Shown here: positions 9,100 through 17,669 of the stretch, in pieces
Layout of the letters: each line of letters begins with the position of its first letter
Numbering within the stretch: the first letter of the stretch is position 1
From: Anaerolineaceae bacterium UBA1363
Lineage (GTDB): Bacteria > Chloroflexota > Anaerolineae > Anaerolineales > Anaerolineaceae
NCBI GenBank assembly: GCA_002306055.1
Contig: DBRR01000019.1
Coordinates: forward strand, 31,119 to 95,118
Length of the DNA stretch: 64,000 nucleotides
Reading direction: 5' to 3'
The notes under the pieces: generated by a model
Told to the model about the DNA's origin: nothing
The model's input: only the letters and a program-made list of their open reading frames with translations
Databases searched by the model: none
Position numbers and translations under genes: made by a program

Positions 9100-9172
9100 T
9101 GCCCCTGGCGCGACTCGAACGCGCAACCAACAGTTTAGAAGACTGGTGCTCTATCCATTGAGCTACAGGAGC
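9100..9172 (-). tRNA. tRNA-Arg (anticodon TCT)
   Basis: The minus strand folds into a full cloverleaf of 73 bases: acceptor GCTCCTG paired with CAGGGGC (one G-T pair), a D arm, an anticodon loop CTTCTAA with anticodon TCT, and a T arm with the GTTCGAGTC loop. The CCA end is not encoded. It reads Arg AGA/AGG codons. Confidence 0.96.
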
Positions 9173-9207
9173 AAACGGGCTTTGATTATACTGCTTTTCC
9201 GGCGGGA

Positions 9208-9630
9208 TCAAACGGGACGAATACCTTTATAGACCCGGCTACCACCGATCGTACGTAATATAGTGTCGGCAGGTCTTCCAATACGTTCAGATAACTCGAT
9301 CGCGTTAAGCGGTTGGTTATGGTTTACGATAAAAACCTTGAAAACGGAATCGACTAGTGGGGCATTGGCAGTGATGAATCCTTCCTGCTTGGCGCAGTGG
9401 TCTACCAGGGTTTGGATGAGACCATCGCCGCGTGTTACTTCACCCGTTTCGGGATTGACCAAGTCCATTTCCTGAGCATCAGTTGATTGAGCAAAAAGTG
9501 CTTGGTGTGTCGGGCACATGAAAGTTACTAAAGCATGGCGCCAGTTCTGGTCCTGCGATTTCCACCAGTCAAGATCGACCCGAAACTTCGTGTTCAGGTC
9601 AGGTTTTATGAGACTAGATTTATTCAGCAT
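9208..9630 (-). CDS. Hypothetical protein with C-terminal winged-helix-like segment
   Basis: I do not recognise a named family. The 140-residue protein has a conserved-looking first half with DLDWWKSQDQNWRHALVTFMCPTHQ. The C-terminal helix-turn-helix-like stretch (LNAIELSERIGRPADTILRTIGG) resembles the core of a winged-helix domain. It starts 5 bp after the stop of the 531-residue gene upstream on the same strand, so the two form an operon and probably work together. No signal peptide or membrane helix is present. DNA binding is a guess from the HTH-like segment only. Confidence 0.7.
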   Translation of the reverse strand: MLNKSSLIKPDLNTKFRVDLDWWKSQDQNWRHALVTFMCPTHQALFAQSTDAQEMDLVNPETGEVTRGDGLIQTLVDHCAKQEGFITANAPLVDSVFKVFIVNHNQPLNAIELSERIGRPADTILRTIGGSRVYKGIRPV

Positions 9631-9635
9631 CCAGA

Positions 9636-11231
9636 TTATTCCTTTCCTTGGTCTACCAGGTGATAGTAATGATCGCCAACATGAACAATCTCTGGATTGG
9701 ACGAAAGAGTTTCGAATAACTCCATGGGCGGGGTGCGCCTGATGACATTAATTGCAGCATAGAGATCAATAAAATGAACGTGATGCTGACTGTTCAGTTT
9801 AGAAAGTTCATTCATCATACGGAAAACGTCTGATTTGATCGGGATGTTCCTGCTGAGGCGATCCTGCCAGATTTTGTCAAGCCCATCCTGGTCGGGAATA
9901 GCGATAGCCATTCGCTCATTGAAACCAGCATAGATAGGTTGCCGAAGAAGCGCAAACACCAGTCCGCCATCAGCGCCTATTAGGACGGTTTTGATCCACT
10001 CTTTGTTGGAGCGCTTTTTCTCTGCCGAGATAAGCATAGTGCCTGGGTGCTTGGTTGCGCTGATCTCAATATTGCTGCCAGGAATGAGGTTTTTTTCCTC
10101 AAACCATTCTCTCAATCCTACGACATAATTATGAGAGCGTACTACCCAAGCGGAGATTCGCTGCTGAGTTTGCTTGTCAATAAAAGTGATCTTGATGTTT
10201 TCAGACTCGAGGGCTGAAGGCAGCACGCGGTTGGAATTTGGCGTTACAGGAATGCTGCCACTGCGCCAATGGGGATATGTAAGAGTAATTGTGACAGAAT
10301 CAACCCGATCAACTTCATCAATTTCATCGTTGGTAAAGGATAATTCATCATCGAGGTCATAGAGTAACTTATAGGATTCTTCACCGAGATAATCCGCAAG
10401 AGGAATGATGGAATTTGCGCGGATGTAGATGGGCGGCTCAAGGACCGATTCTGGCTCAAGCCGCTTAAGGAACCAGGAGATCTCTCCGGTCGTCCCGACT
10501 TCATCGAAACGGGGGTCTTCTTGTAGTGCGTAATTCAAAGAGAATTCGAGCAATTTTTGATTTTGAGGTTCTGCGTTGAGTTCCAGCTCCTTCATCAAAA
10601 GCTCAATGCCTAAAGGACCCCCTTCGTGAGAATCGAGGATGGCTTCAGCAAGATTGAGATATCCTTTGCCAACGTCGATCAGTAAAGACCGAGGGAACCA
10701 GGTGTCCGCGATGCGGACAAGCTCCGATTGATTTTCAAGTGCTTTGCGGAGCTTTGTTCTGAGAGCCGGGGCGTACTTGTTGTAGATCTCAACCGGATTC
10801 TCCACATCCTCGTCATTGCTTTTGTAAACCTTGGTATTTAATGCATGATTGGGCAGATTGGTGGCAAAAGAACTGCGGGTACCATCTTCAAACTCCACTT
10901 CGGTTACTGTAAAGTCACCGATAGCCACGTTCTCGCCAGGGCGGTTCGAAATGACATTGGCTTGTTTCCGATCGTATTCCGGAAAACTCACTTTTGTGCC
11001 AACTTCATAAGAATTACTGGGAAGATAAACTTCGCCAGCTGTCTCCAACTTCGACTTTCTCTCAGCTTCCCGTTCTGTTAAGCGCTGATTAATCAGCACT
11101 TGAACAAGACCATCGACACCTAAAGGTTCTTCTTTTTCGAACAAATAGTTTGCCAACTGTTGAAGATCGGAAGCTGTTACCTCGAGATTTGCCCAGTAAG
11201 TCTTCCAGGCATTATAATCACCTGAACCCAT
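9636..11231 (-). CDS. Hypothetical protein with repeated winged-helix (HARE-HTH-like) segments
   Basis: The 531-residue protein is not one I can name. It has an N-terminal segment (about 18-55) that resembles HARE-HTH domains, then a small beta-rich domain around TVTEVEFEDGTRSSF. A second helical HTH-like unit lies near 200-270 (LNLAEAILDSHEGGPLGIELL), a beta-rich middle follows, and a last wHTH-like unit sits at the C-terminus (PPMELFETLSSNPEIVHVGDHYYHLV). HARE-HTH modules are known in RNA polymerase delta subunits and chromatin proteins. The protein may therefore act on DNA or transcription. A GAGGA ribosome site precedes the ATG. It is co-transcribed with the 140-residue protein downstream. 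Confidence 0.68.
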   Translation of the reverse strand: MGSGDYNAWKTYWANLEVTASDLQQLANYLFEKEEPLGVDGLVQVLINQRLTEREAERKSKLETAGEVYLPSNSYEVGTKVSFPEYDRKQANVISNRPGENVAIGDFTVTEVEFEDGTRSSFATNLPNHALNTKVYKSNDEDVENPVEIYNKYAPALRTKLRKALENQSELVRIADTWFPRSLLIDVGKGYLNLAEAILDSHEGGPLGIELLMKELELNAEPQNQKLLEFSLNYALQEDPRFDEVGTTGEISWFLKRLEPESVLEPPIYIRANSIIPLADYLGEESYKLLYDLDDELSFTNDEIDEVDRVDSVTITLTYPHWRSGSIPVTPNSNRVLPSALESENIKITFIDKQTQQRISAWVVRSHNYVVGLREWFEEKNLIPGSNIEISATKHPGTMLISAEKKRSNKEWIKTVLIGADGGLVFALLRQPIYAGFNERMAIAIPDQDGLDKIWQDRLSRNIPIKSDVFRMMNELSKLNSQHHVHFIDLYAAINVIRRTPPMELFETLSSNPEIVHVGDHYYHLVDQGKE

Positions 11232-11308
11232 AAATATCCTCTTTTATTGCAATTATGAGTAGATTATACATGATTATTTCCAGGACTACGATAGGTTTAT
11301 GAGGTTAA

Positions 11309-12214
11309 ATGAAACAATTGGAATATCAAGGTTGGAAGAACTGTTACCAAATTGAATCGGGCGATTGCAGAATGATCGCAACCGCGGATATAGGTCCTCG
11401 GATTGTGCATCTAAGCCGTGGAAATGGTGAAAACCTTCTGAAGCTATTTGAAGAGCAAATAGGCAGGGTGGGAGGCGATGATTGGCGGCTTGTTGGCGGT
11501 CATCGTGTTTGGTATGCGCCGGAAGACCCTGTAACATCTTACATACCGGACAATGATCCTGTCGAGGTGGAAGTTATTTCTTCAGATGAGATCTGTTTTA
11601 AGGTTTCGTTAATTCCTGAGGTCGAAAAATCGCTAATAATGCGCGTAGCCACAAATACTAATGAATTTGAATTAATTAACCAGATAAGAAATGCAAGCGA
11701 TCAAGTACTTCGGACAGCGTCCTGGGGCATCACAACCTTTGCACCGGGTGGGGTGGGATATATGCCAATTTCCAAGGCAATATCACCTTCTGATACACTT
11801 TCTGCAAGCGGACAAATAAACCTGTGGGACTATACCTTGTTTTCGGACCCGGCATTTACCTGGCGTTCTGAATGGATCGAATTCCACCAGGAACGTACCC
11901 TTTCCAAGCAGAAGGTTGGAACATATCTCCGTAATCCATGGCTCGCATATCGGTTAGGGGAATCTTTGGTGATCAAGACCTTTGATTTCAACAAAGAAGA
12001 TCTAAGTGCATATGATTTCCCTGATCTGGGGAGCAATGTTGAAGTTTACTTTGATACGTATATGCTGGAGTTGGAGGGTTTGAGCCCCTGGACGGAATTG
12101 AAACCTGGAGAAACTGTTTCACATACCGAAAAGCTGCAGGTACTCGCAATTGAACCTGATTGGAGTCACGAAAAAGTGATCGAGCTGGTAAAAAGCGCAA
12201 TCACTTCTGGATAA
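11309..12214 (+). CDS. Galactose-mutarotase-fold protein of unknown function (DUF4380-like)
   Basis: The 301-residue protein is beta-rich and resembles aldose-epimerase-like, carbohydrate-binding proteins: DIGPRIVHLS near residue 30, GGHRVWYAPED near 65, then ASWGITTFAPGG, and a late LSPWTELKPGETVSHTE stretch typical of DUF4380/DUF5107 proteins. The fold suggests binding or epimerising a sugar. Active-site histidines of true mutarotases are not obvious, so I would not claim enzyme activity. A GAGGT ribosome site lies directly before the ATG. The gene stands alone, and its last 49 bp overlap the end of a minus-strand gene. Confidence 0.72.
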   Translation: MKQLEYQGWKNCYQIESGDCRMIATADIGPRIVHLSRGNGENLLKLFEEQIGRVGGDDWRLVGGHRVWYAPEDPVTSYIPDNDPVEVEVISSDEICFKVSLIPEVEKSLIMRVATNTNEFELINQIRNASDQVLRTASWGITTFAPGGVGYMPISKAISPSDTLSASGQINLWDYTLFSDPAFTWRSEWIEFHQERTLSKQKVGTYLRNPWLAYRLGESLVIKTFDFNKEDLSAYDFPDLGSNVEVYFDTYMLELEGLSPWTELKPGETVSHTEKLQVLAIEPDWSHEKVIELVKSAITSG

Positions 12215-12570
12215 TTAAGCGTGTTTACAAGATTAAGGAAATTAGAATTCCTATCATTAACCCCGTCGCAGAGATTGAAAAAAGCATCAATGCGTCCGAT
12301 CCGATTTGCCAGAGTATCTCCCTGTTGTAATTCCGGATCTATGGACTTAGTTCTTACTGGCACGGTTGGTTGATAACTCAATTCCTGGGTGTATGATGCA
12401 TTCAGCAGGATGGATTCAACGGGTTCCGGAGACTTTGCTCTCTGAATTCGTTGTGTGTCAAAGGATAACCGGATATCCTGATGACCATTTGTGGGGTTAC
12501 TTGAACTCCGACTGGCTTTGCCGGACTTTTTAAAGAATAATGTGCGTGGGGATAAGACAGAGCGCTCCAT
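12166..12570 (-). CDS. Possible small hypothetical protein downstream of ftsZ
   Basis: An open frame of 134 codons starts at an ATG one base after the stop of the 73-residue gene, with a GAGGG ribosome site inside that gene's end. The spacing suits a third gene of the ftsZ transcript. The product is polar, has no membrane helix and no motif I recognise; it contains IGRIDAFFNLCDGVND near its C-terminus. The last 49 bp run antisense to the end of the mutarotase-like gene, which is unusual. It could be a chance frame. Confidence 0.42.
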   Translation of the reverse strand: MERSVLSPRTLFFKKSGKASRSSSNPTNGHQDIRLSFDTQRIQRAKSPEPVESILLNASYTQELSYQPTVPVRTKSIDPELQQGDTLANRIGRIDAFFNLCDGVNDRNSNFLNLVNTLNYPEVIALFTSSITFS

Positions 12571-12571
12571 A

Positions 12572-12793
12572 TTACCCTCTTGAGACGGACATCTTACTGA
12601 TATTACCTTCTTCGTCTGCCACGACTCGTACTTGTTGGTGGATAGTTTTTCCGCCTGGTAATTCATCTGCAAAAGCATAGATGAGCAGATAACGCCCGGG
12701 AGACTGTTCCGTCACTTTTGGGTGCTTCCCGCTCAATTTGGGGTACTTGGCGCTGACTTTGTCAGAAACCTTTTGTATGGAGCTTGCTTTCAT
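12572..12793 (-). CDS. Small conserved-looking protein directly after ftsZ
   Basis: This 73-residue protein starts 7 bp after the ftsZ stop on the same strand. It is basic at the N-terminus (KASSIQKVSDKVSAKYP) and then forms a probable beta meander (SPGRYLLIYAFADELPGG, TIHQQVRVVADEEGNISKMSVSRG). No catalytic motif or membrane helix is seen and I do not recognise a family. The tight spacing and the orderly strand pattern suggest a real gene translated with ftsZ. Confidence 0.65.
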   Translation of the reverse strand: MKASSIQKVSDKVSAKYPKLSGKHPKVTEQSPGRYLLIYAFADELPGGKTIHQQVRVVADEEGNISKMSVSRG

Positions 12794-12800
12794 ACTTAAC

Positions 12801-13985
12801 CTACTTGTTATTCTGCCTTCTACGAAGAAATGCTGGGACTGACAAATTGTCAGTCATGTTGGGCTGATTTCCATAGCTTGATAAACTAATCTCATTGAAA
12901 TTTTCCGGGACAGGGCTTTCTTTTTCCTGATAGGTTGAATTACTACTGGTCTCTTCTTGTTCAAATCGTGCAGGGGATTTTTCAAAAGCATCTGCAAGTG
13001 TCTGTTCAGGTTTTTTGCCTATACCCGTGACAATCAAAATCAACTGAACGCGATCTTCCATGCGTGGATCTGTAATAATTCCAGGAATGATGTCGGCATG
13101 TGAGCCGGTAGCTTGCTGGAGCGTATGAAGGGCATCTGTGACCTCCTTGAAAGACATATTACTGCTGCCGGTAAAGTTGGCGATCATTCCAGTAGCGCTG
13201 TAAAGGTCAATATCGTCCAAAAGTGGATGATGCAGCGCTTTTTCGATTGCCTGCTGCACCTTATTCGGACCGCTGCCAGTGCCAATTGCCATCAGGGCAC
13301 CGCCGCCGCGCGTCATAATGTTCTTAATGTGGGAGAAGTCAACATTGATCAGGCCGGTTTCTGTAATTAGCTCGGAAATACCCTGGACACCCTGGCGCAG
13401 GACATCGTCGGCAAGTGTAAACGCCAATTCCAATGGGAGATCACGGGGGGCAATTTCTATGAGCTTGTCATTGGGAATGACGATCAGAGTATCGACGTAT
13501 TCCTTCAATTTGGCAAGACCTTCTTCAGCATTGCGCTGACGACGTCCGAGTTCGAACGAGAAAGGTTTGGTAACAATCGCGATCGTCACTGCGCCAGAGG
13601 CTTTGGCAACTTTGGCAGCGATCGGAATTGCACCGGTGCCAGTCCCGCCACCCATTCCAGCTGTCAGAAAGACCATATCTGCGCCATGTAGTAAGTTGGC
13701 TAACTCCTTTGTGCTTTCTTCGGCAGCGGTTTCACCGATTACCGGCAGTCCGCCAGCCCCTAATCCACGCGTGGATTTTGGACCAAGCTGAATCTTGTTG
13801 GGAGCCATATTGTTCGCCAATGCTTGTGCATCGGTGTTTGCAGCGATAAAGGTAACGCCTTGCATGCCACTCTCAATCATGCGATTGATCGCATTGGAAC
13901 CGCCACCACCCAAACCGAGGACAACAATCTTGGGTAATGCTGTGTTGAGTGGGACCTGACTGGTATAAGTGGAATAATTGTTCAT
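12801..13985 (-). CDS. ftsZ: Cell division GTPase FtsZ
   Basis: The 394-residue protein has the GTP-binding features of FtsZ: GLGGGGSNAINRM at 24-36, the tubulin signature GGGTGTGA at 112-119, and the T7 loop region NVDFSHIKNIM near 215. The core ends near residue 320 and is followed by a variable linker and a C-terminal PAFLRRR peptide of the kind that binds membrane tethers. It polymerises into the division ring. No ftsA, ftsQ or mur genes are nearby. The gene follows a TIM-barrel protein gene by 14 bp with a GGAGAA ribosome site, and is followed by two small genes. Confidence 0.98.
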   Translation of the reverse strand: MNNYSTYTSQVPLNTALPKIVVLGLGGGGSNAINRMIESGMQGVTFIAANTDAQALANNMAPNKIQLGPKSTRGLGAGGLPVIGETAAEESTKELANLLHGADMVFLTAGMGGGTGTGAIPIAAKVAKASGAVTIAIVTKPFSFELGRRQRNAEEGLAKLKEYVDTLIVIPNDKLIEIAPRDLPLELAFTLADDVLRQGVQGISELITETGLINVDFSHIKNIMTRGGGALMAIGTGSGPNKVQQAIEKALHHPLLDDIDLYSATGMIANFTGSSNMSFKEVTDALHTLQQATGSHADIIPGIITDPRMEDRVQLILIVTGIGKKPEQTLADAFEKSPARFEQEETSSNSTYQEKESPVPENFNEISLSSYGNQPNMTDNLSVPAFLRRRQNNK

Positions 13986-13999
13986 TTTGTTCTCCTCGT

Positions 14000-15271
14000 T
14001 CAGACGGTGATGCCGATGCTGTTGATAAGTTGTTCTTCAACCAGGCAACCAGCTTCACGTAATAGTTGGATATCATGTTCGGAAAATGCCCCATTCTCGT
14101 TCCAAACGGTAACTTTTCGGGCATTTGTGGCTTCGATGACGGAAAAACCAATCGTTGGGCGGGCATCCCGGATGATAGGTCGGATGCGGTCAAGCGTGTT
14201 TTCAGGAATACCCCAATCATAGGAAGGCAAGAGCAGATAGTGGTCAATTGGATAAATCCATTCCGCAAGTCGGTTAGAGACTGCATATTCCTGCTTTTGT
14301 TTGTTGCTTTCTTCTATCTTTTGCTTGAACGCAGGGATACCTGCTTCTTTTGGCTTTCCTGCTGTGTCAAAGTACGAGGTTTTACCGTGGGGATCATTCT
14401 CAGCTGCGCTCAATAACCAGAAGCAGCAGCCCAAAACGGTATCAGGCAGGGCATTAGCTTTGGCGGTTTCTTCAGACAGCGAGAGGGCAATATCAACCAT
14501 CTGTTCGAAACTGTTATTGGTGTCCAGCTTATCCCCAATTACGCGCGACATGCCATAGTAAAAGAGGAAAAACTTGGGGTTGACATTGATAACCTCTTTG
14601 ACCAGGTCAGCATACCACTGCCAGGTGTTAAAGCCAATATGATCTTCTTCACCCAGATCCACCTTGCTATATGGACGCGGGGTTTTCCAATGCGCCTGGC
14701 CACCCGCACCCCAATCGAGGGGATGGTCAAACGTCTGGGAACTGACTGCCATATGGAAATTTGAGCTGAAGTCAAATGAGCGCCGTTGTTGAACCAGTTG
14801 CAGGACCTTTTTGAGGAATGACAGATCCCAATAATCACCACCTGGTTCCAAAGGGGGAAAGACAGGAATAATATTTTGTTCAGCCAGGCTGACAAAAGGT
14901 AAATAACGATCAAGAAACCGCTCCACGAGGTCTCCCTGGGACCAACTCCCATCGGTCCAGGCAACCTTGGTGTTAGGGCGATCAAAGAAGATTACATATT
15001 TTATGCCCCAACGTGAGTAGGATGAAAGCAAAACGCGCAAATCCTCCGGGCGTATAGCACTATTCACCTGAAAGTCAAAGTGCAAGATCGGCTGGATGCC
15101 TGCCTGGATCAAGCCCGTTATGAATTCTTCGGGAATGGCAGCGGTTAGGGGAGCTTTAAGTACCAGCCAGGAAGCTTTTAAAGATGCAAGTTCTGGAATC
15201 CAAAGCTCAAGGTCCCGCATTTGATAATGGTCATAATCCTGAAAGTAATGAAAGCCCAGTCGTTTTTCCAT
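14000..15271 (-). CDS. TIM-barrel (glycoside-hydrolase-like) protein of unknown function
   Basis: From the ATG at 15271 the product has 423 residues and begins MEKRLGFHYFQDYDHY. A GTG seven codons upstream is an alternative start. The alternation of strands and helices with IQPILHFDF, IKYVIFFDRPN and IIPVFPPLEPGGDYW is typical of a TIM barrel related to cellulase/GH39-like clans, but I cannot place it in a numbered family. The C-terminal 80 residues form a separate small domain (PTIGFSVIEATNARKVTVWNENG), which looks like a beta-rich unit. There is no signal peptide. It lies directly upstream of ftsZ, probably on one transcript, which may only reflect packing. Confidence 0.68.
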   Translation of the reverse strand: MEKRLGFHYFQDYDHYQMRDLELWIPELASLKASWLVLKAPLTAAIPEEFITGLIQAGIQPILHFDFQVNSAIRPEDLRVLLSSYSRWGIKYVIFFDRPNTKVAWTDGSWSQGDLVERFLDRYLPFVSLAEQNIIPVFPPLEPGGDYWDLSFLKKVLQLVQQRRSFDFSSNFHMAVSSQTFDHPLDWGAGGQAHWKTPRPYSKVDLGEEDHIGFNTWQWYADLVKEVINVNPKFFLFYYGMSRVIGDKLDTNNSFEQMVDIALSLSEETAKANALPDTVLGCCFWLLSAAENDPHGKTSYFDTAGKPKEAGIPAFKQKIEESNKQKQEYAVSNRLAEWIYPIDHYLLLPSYDWGIPENTLDRIRPIIRDARPTIGFSVIEATNARKVTVWNENGAFSEHDIQLLREAGCLVEEQLINSIGITV

Positions 15272-15340
15272 GTCATCATCCGTCCATGTCACATTTTGCC
15301 TTACATTTATTGTGCAAGTAATATGCCAAATAAGTTTTTC

Positions 15341-15349
15341 TGCTATAAT
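15341..15349 (+). promoter_or_regulatory. Extended -10 promoter giving a leaderless transcript
   Basis: TGCTATAAT forms an extended -10 element. The hexamer ends 6 bases before the ATG at 15356, so transcription should begin at or within a base or two of the start codon. No ribosome site precedes that ATG, which agrees with leaderless translation. Confidence 0.65.
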
Positions 15350-15355
15350 GCCGCC

Positions 15356-16258
15356 ATGATTTTAGTAACTGGTGGGACTGGTTTCATTGGCAGTTATTTG
15401 GTCCGTCATCTCGCTGAACTGGGAATGCCATATCGTTTGCTCTTGCAGCCCGGTATAGATCAGGCTAACCTTCCCAGACAAACTGGCATAAACGTTGCAT
15501 TGAGCTCCTTGGAGGATGAACGTGGAGTTAGTTCTGCTCTGAGAGGAGTGGAGGTGATCTATCACCTTGTTGGGGTGGAGCGGGCTGGTGTAAAGGCCAA
15601 CCTGATGGAAACCGAGGTAAATGACCTTGATCGGTTGACAAGTCTCGCCAAGCGAGCCGGTGTCAGGCGATTCTTTTACCTCAGTCATTTAGGAGCAGAT
15701 AGAGCCTCCGCTTATGGATTGATGAAAGCCAAAGGAATAGCGGAGAGCATTATCCGGAAATCTGGTTTAACTTACACAATAATCCGTAGTTCCATGGTTT
15801 ATGGTGAGGGCGATAACTTCACGATCAACCTGGCAAGATTGATCAAGATGTCTCCCGGCTTGGTTTTGGTGCCTGGTGATGGCAGCACATTAGTCCAGCC
15901 TCTTTGGGTGGAGGACTTGGTTACCAGTCTGATCTGGGCATTGGACTTGCCTTCAACTGAAAACGCGATCATAGAGGTGGGTGGGCCAGAACACCTTCCT
16001 TTTCTGGATGTGATGAAGTTGATTGGCACGCAACTGAAGTTGAGGCGGCGATACGTGGACTTTAACCCTGTTCAGTTAAGCTTTTTGACCCAGTTACTCG
16101 AGAATCGGATCAAGGACTTTCCGACTACCGTTTTTTGGATGGATTACCTGGCTGAAAACCGAACTTGTGATCTGGACAGCATGCCGCGCAACTTCGGTAT
16201 CAATCCAGCCCGCATGAAGCATAAAATTGACTATCTAAACACAACTCTGAGGAGATAA
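15356..16258 (+). CDS. NAD(P)-binding epimerase/dehydratase-like protein (NDUFA9-like atypical SDR)
   Basis: The product has 300 residues from the ATG at 15356. It begins with the Rossmann motif TGGTGFIGSYLVRHL near residues 5-19, then has VIYHLVGVER near 66 and a YGLMKAKGIAE segment in place of the usual YxxxK catalytic pair. The downstream part (LVQPLWVEDLVTSLIWALD) is typical of NDUFA9-like and NmrA-type atypical short-chain dehydrogenases. Many relatives bind NAD(P)H without a known reaction; some act in quinone, lipid or complex I biology. An in-frame start 45 codons earlier exists, but it precedes the promoter and is unlikely. A GH57 gene follows after 4 bp with a ribosome site. Confidence 0.83.
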   Translation: MILVTGGTGFIGSYLVRHLAELGMPYRLLLQPGIDQANLPRQTGINVALSSLEDERGVSSALRGVEVIYHLVGVERAGVKANLMETEVNDLDRLTSLAKRAGVRRFFYLSHLGADRASAYGLMKAKGIAESIIRKSGLTYTIIRSSMVYGEGDNFTINLARLIKMSPGLVLVPGDGSTLVQPLWVEDLVTSLIWALDLPSTENAIIEVGGPEHLPFLDVMKLIGTQLKLRRRYVDFNPVQLSFLTQLLENRIKDFPTTVFWMDYLAENRTCDLDSMPRNFGINPARMKHKIDYLNTTLRR

Positions 16259-16262
16259 AGCG

Positions 16263-17669
16263 ATGCCACTTTGCGTTCATGGACATTTCTACCAACCCCC
16301 GCGGGAAGATCCGATTTCCAACTATATTCCGGACGAGCGAGGTGCTGAACCATTCCATAACTGGAATGAAAAGATTCTGGCTGAATGCTATGAACCGAAT
16401 GCCCGTATGGGTAACTTTGGCAAGATAAGTTTTAACATAGGGCCAACCTTGTTTGACTGGATGTGGGACTTTGCCCCGGACGTTGCCGAAAGCATCGTTG
16501 AACTGGAGCGAGCCAATTTCCTGAAGTTTGGTGTCGGTAACGGCCTGGCACAGGGCTACAATCACAGCATTCTGCCGTTGCTTCCACATCGCGACAAGGT
16601 CACCAATGTACGATGGGGTGTGGAGGATTTTGTTTATCGCTTCGGTCATCGACCGCAAGGGATTTGGTTACCTGAAACAGCAGTTGATATCGAAACCCTT
16701 TGCGTTCTGCAGGATTGTGGCCTGGAGTTTACCATACTGGCTCCCTGGCAAGTTCAGCCCTTAGAATCAAAACCCGGTCCTTATTTTGTCGAACTTCCAG
16801 ATGGACGAAAACCGTTCATTGTTTTCCCTTACCATCGTGAACTGAGTACCGAGGTCAGTTTCATACCCAAAGCGACTGAGAATGGCGATGAGTTTTTGTC
16901 CTCAATTCGCTTCCACCAGGGGATGGATACTTCGCATTTTAACCTGATCGCCAGTGATGGAGAGCTTTACGGTCATCATCAAGTGTTCCGCGACCATTTT
17001 TTGCGGTATATTCTCGATGGAGGAGGTGCGAGGAATGGGATAGAGTGGTCGTGGCCTGGATTATGGCTGCTTGATCACAAGCCTGAGGCTTATGCAATCT
17101 TGATTGAGCCATCATCCTGGTCGTGTATGCATGGAGTCAATCGCTGGTCCACTGAATGCGCATGTACTCCTGGCGCCAGATGGAAGAAGCCCTTTTTCAA
17201 CGCGATGAGGCATATTTCCTCCTGGGTGGACTCGGTATACGAAACACATGCGAGTCAACTGGTCTCTAATCCGTGGGAAGTTCGGAATCAAATGGTGCAA
17301 CTGAAACACGGAAAGAAAAAACTGGAAGAAGTCTGCAACGAGTATGGTGCGCCAGACTTGGACGAACAAAATCTGAACAAACTCAGCACTCTGCTTAGAG
17401 CACAGTATGAATGCCAGCGCATGTTTACATCCTGCGGCTGGTTCTTTGATGAATTTCACCGCATAGAACCGCAGAACAATATTGCGTATGCGGCGAAGGC
17501 CATCTGGCTTACTCAGCAGGCTACCGGAGAACAAATTGACCCCTCGATAATCGAGGAAATGGCCCAGGTTCGAAGTGAAAAAACAGGTCTGAGAGCAGAT
17601 ACTATCCTTTCTCAGACCTTAATTCGAGCAGAAAATGAGCAAAACGGATTAAGCAAGATGCTCAATTAA
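16263..17669 (+). CDS. GH57-family glycoside hydrolase (alpha-amylase/mannosidase type)
   Basis: The 468-residue protein starts LCVHGHFYQPPRED, the typical first strand and HxH motif of GH57 enzymes. The catalytic regions are recognisable: GIWLPETAVD near residue 138 supplies the probable nucleophile Glu, and LIASDGELYGHHQ near residue 235 supplies the acid. It should act on alpha-glucans in the cytoplasm as no signal peptide is present. The C-terminal 150 residues are helical and resemble the DUF3536 part found in related proteins, though shorter. A GGAGA ribosome site overlaps the end of the preceding gene, so the two are co-expressed. It converges with a GH13 gene with 21 bp overlap, and both may handle storage glucan. 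Confidence 0.87.
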   Translation: MPLCVHGHFYQPPREDPISNYIPDERGAEPFHNWNEKILAECYEPNARMGNFGKISFNIGPTLFDWMWDFAPDVAESIVELERANFLKFGVGNGLAQGYNHSILPLLPHRDKVTNVRWGVEDFVYRFGHRPQGIWLPETAVDIETLCVLQDCGLEFTILAPWQVQPLESKPGPYFVELPDGRKPFIVFPYHRELSTEVSFIPKATENGDEFLSSIRFHQGMDTSHFNLIASDGELYGHHQVFRDHFLRYILDGGGARNGIEWSWPGLWLLDHKPEAYAILIEPSSWSCMHGVNRWSTECACTPGARWKKPFFNAMRHISSWVDSVYETHASQLVSNPWEVRNQMVQLKHGKKKLEEVCNEYGAPDLDEQNLNKLSTLLRAQYECQRMFTSCGWFFDEFHRIEPQNNIAYAAKAIWLTQQATGEQIDPSIIEEMAQVRSEKTGLRADTILSQTLIRAENEQNGLSKMLN

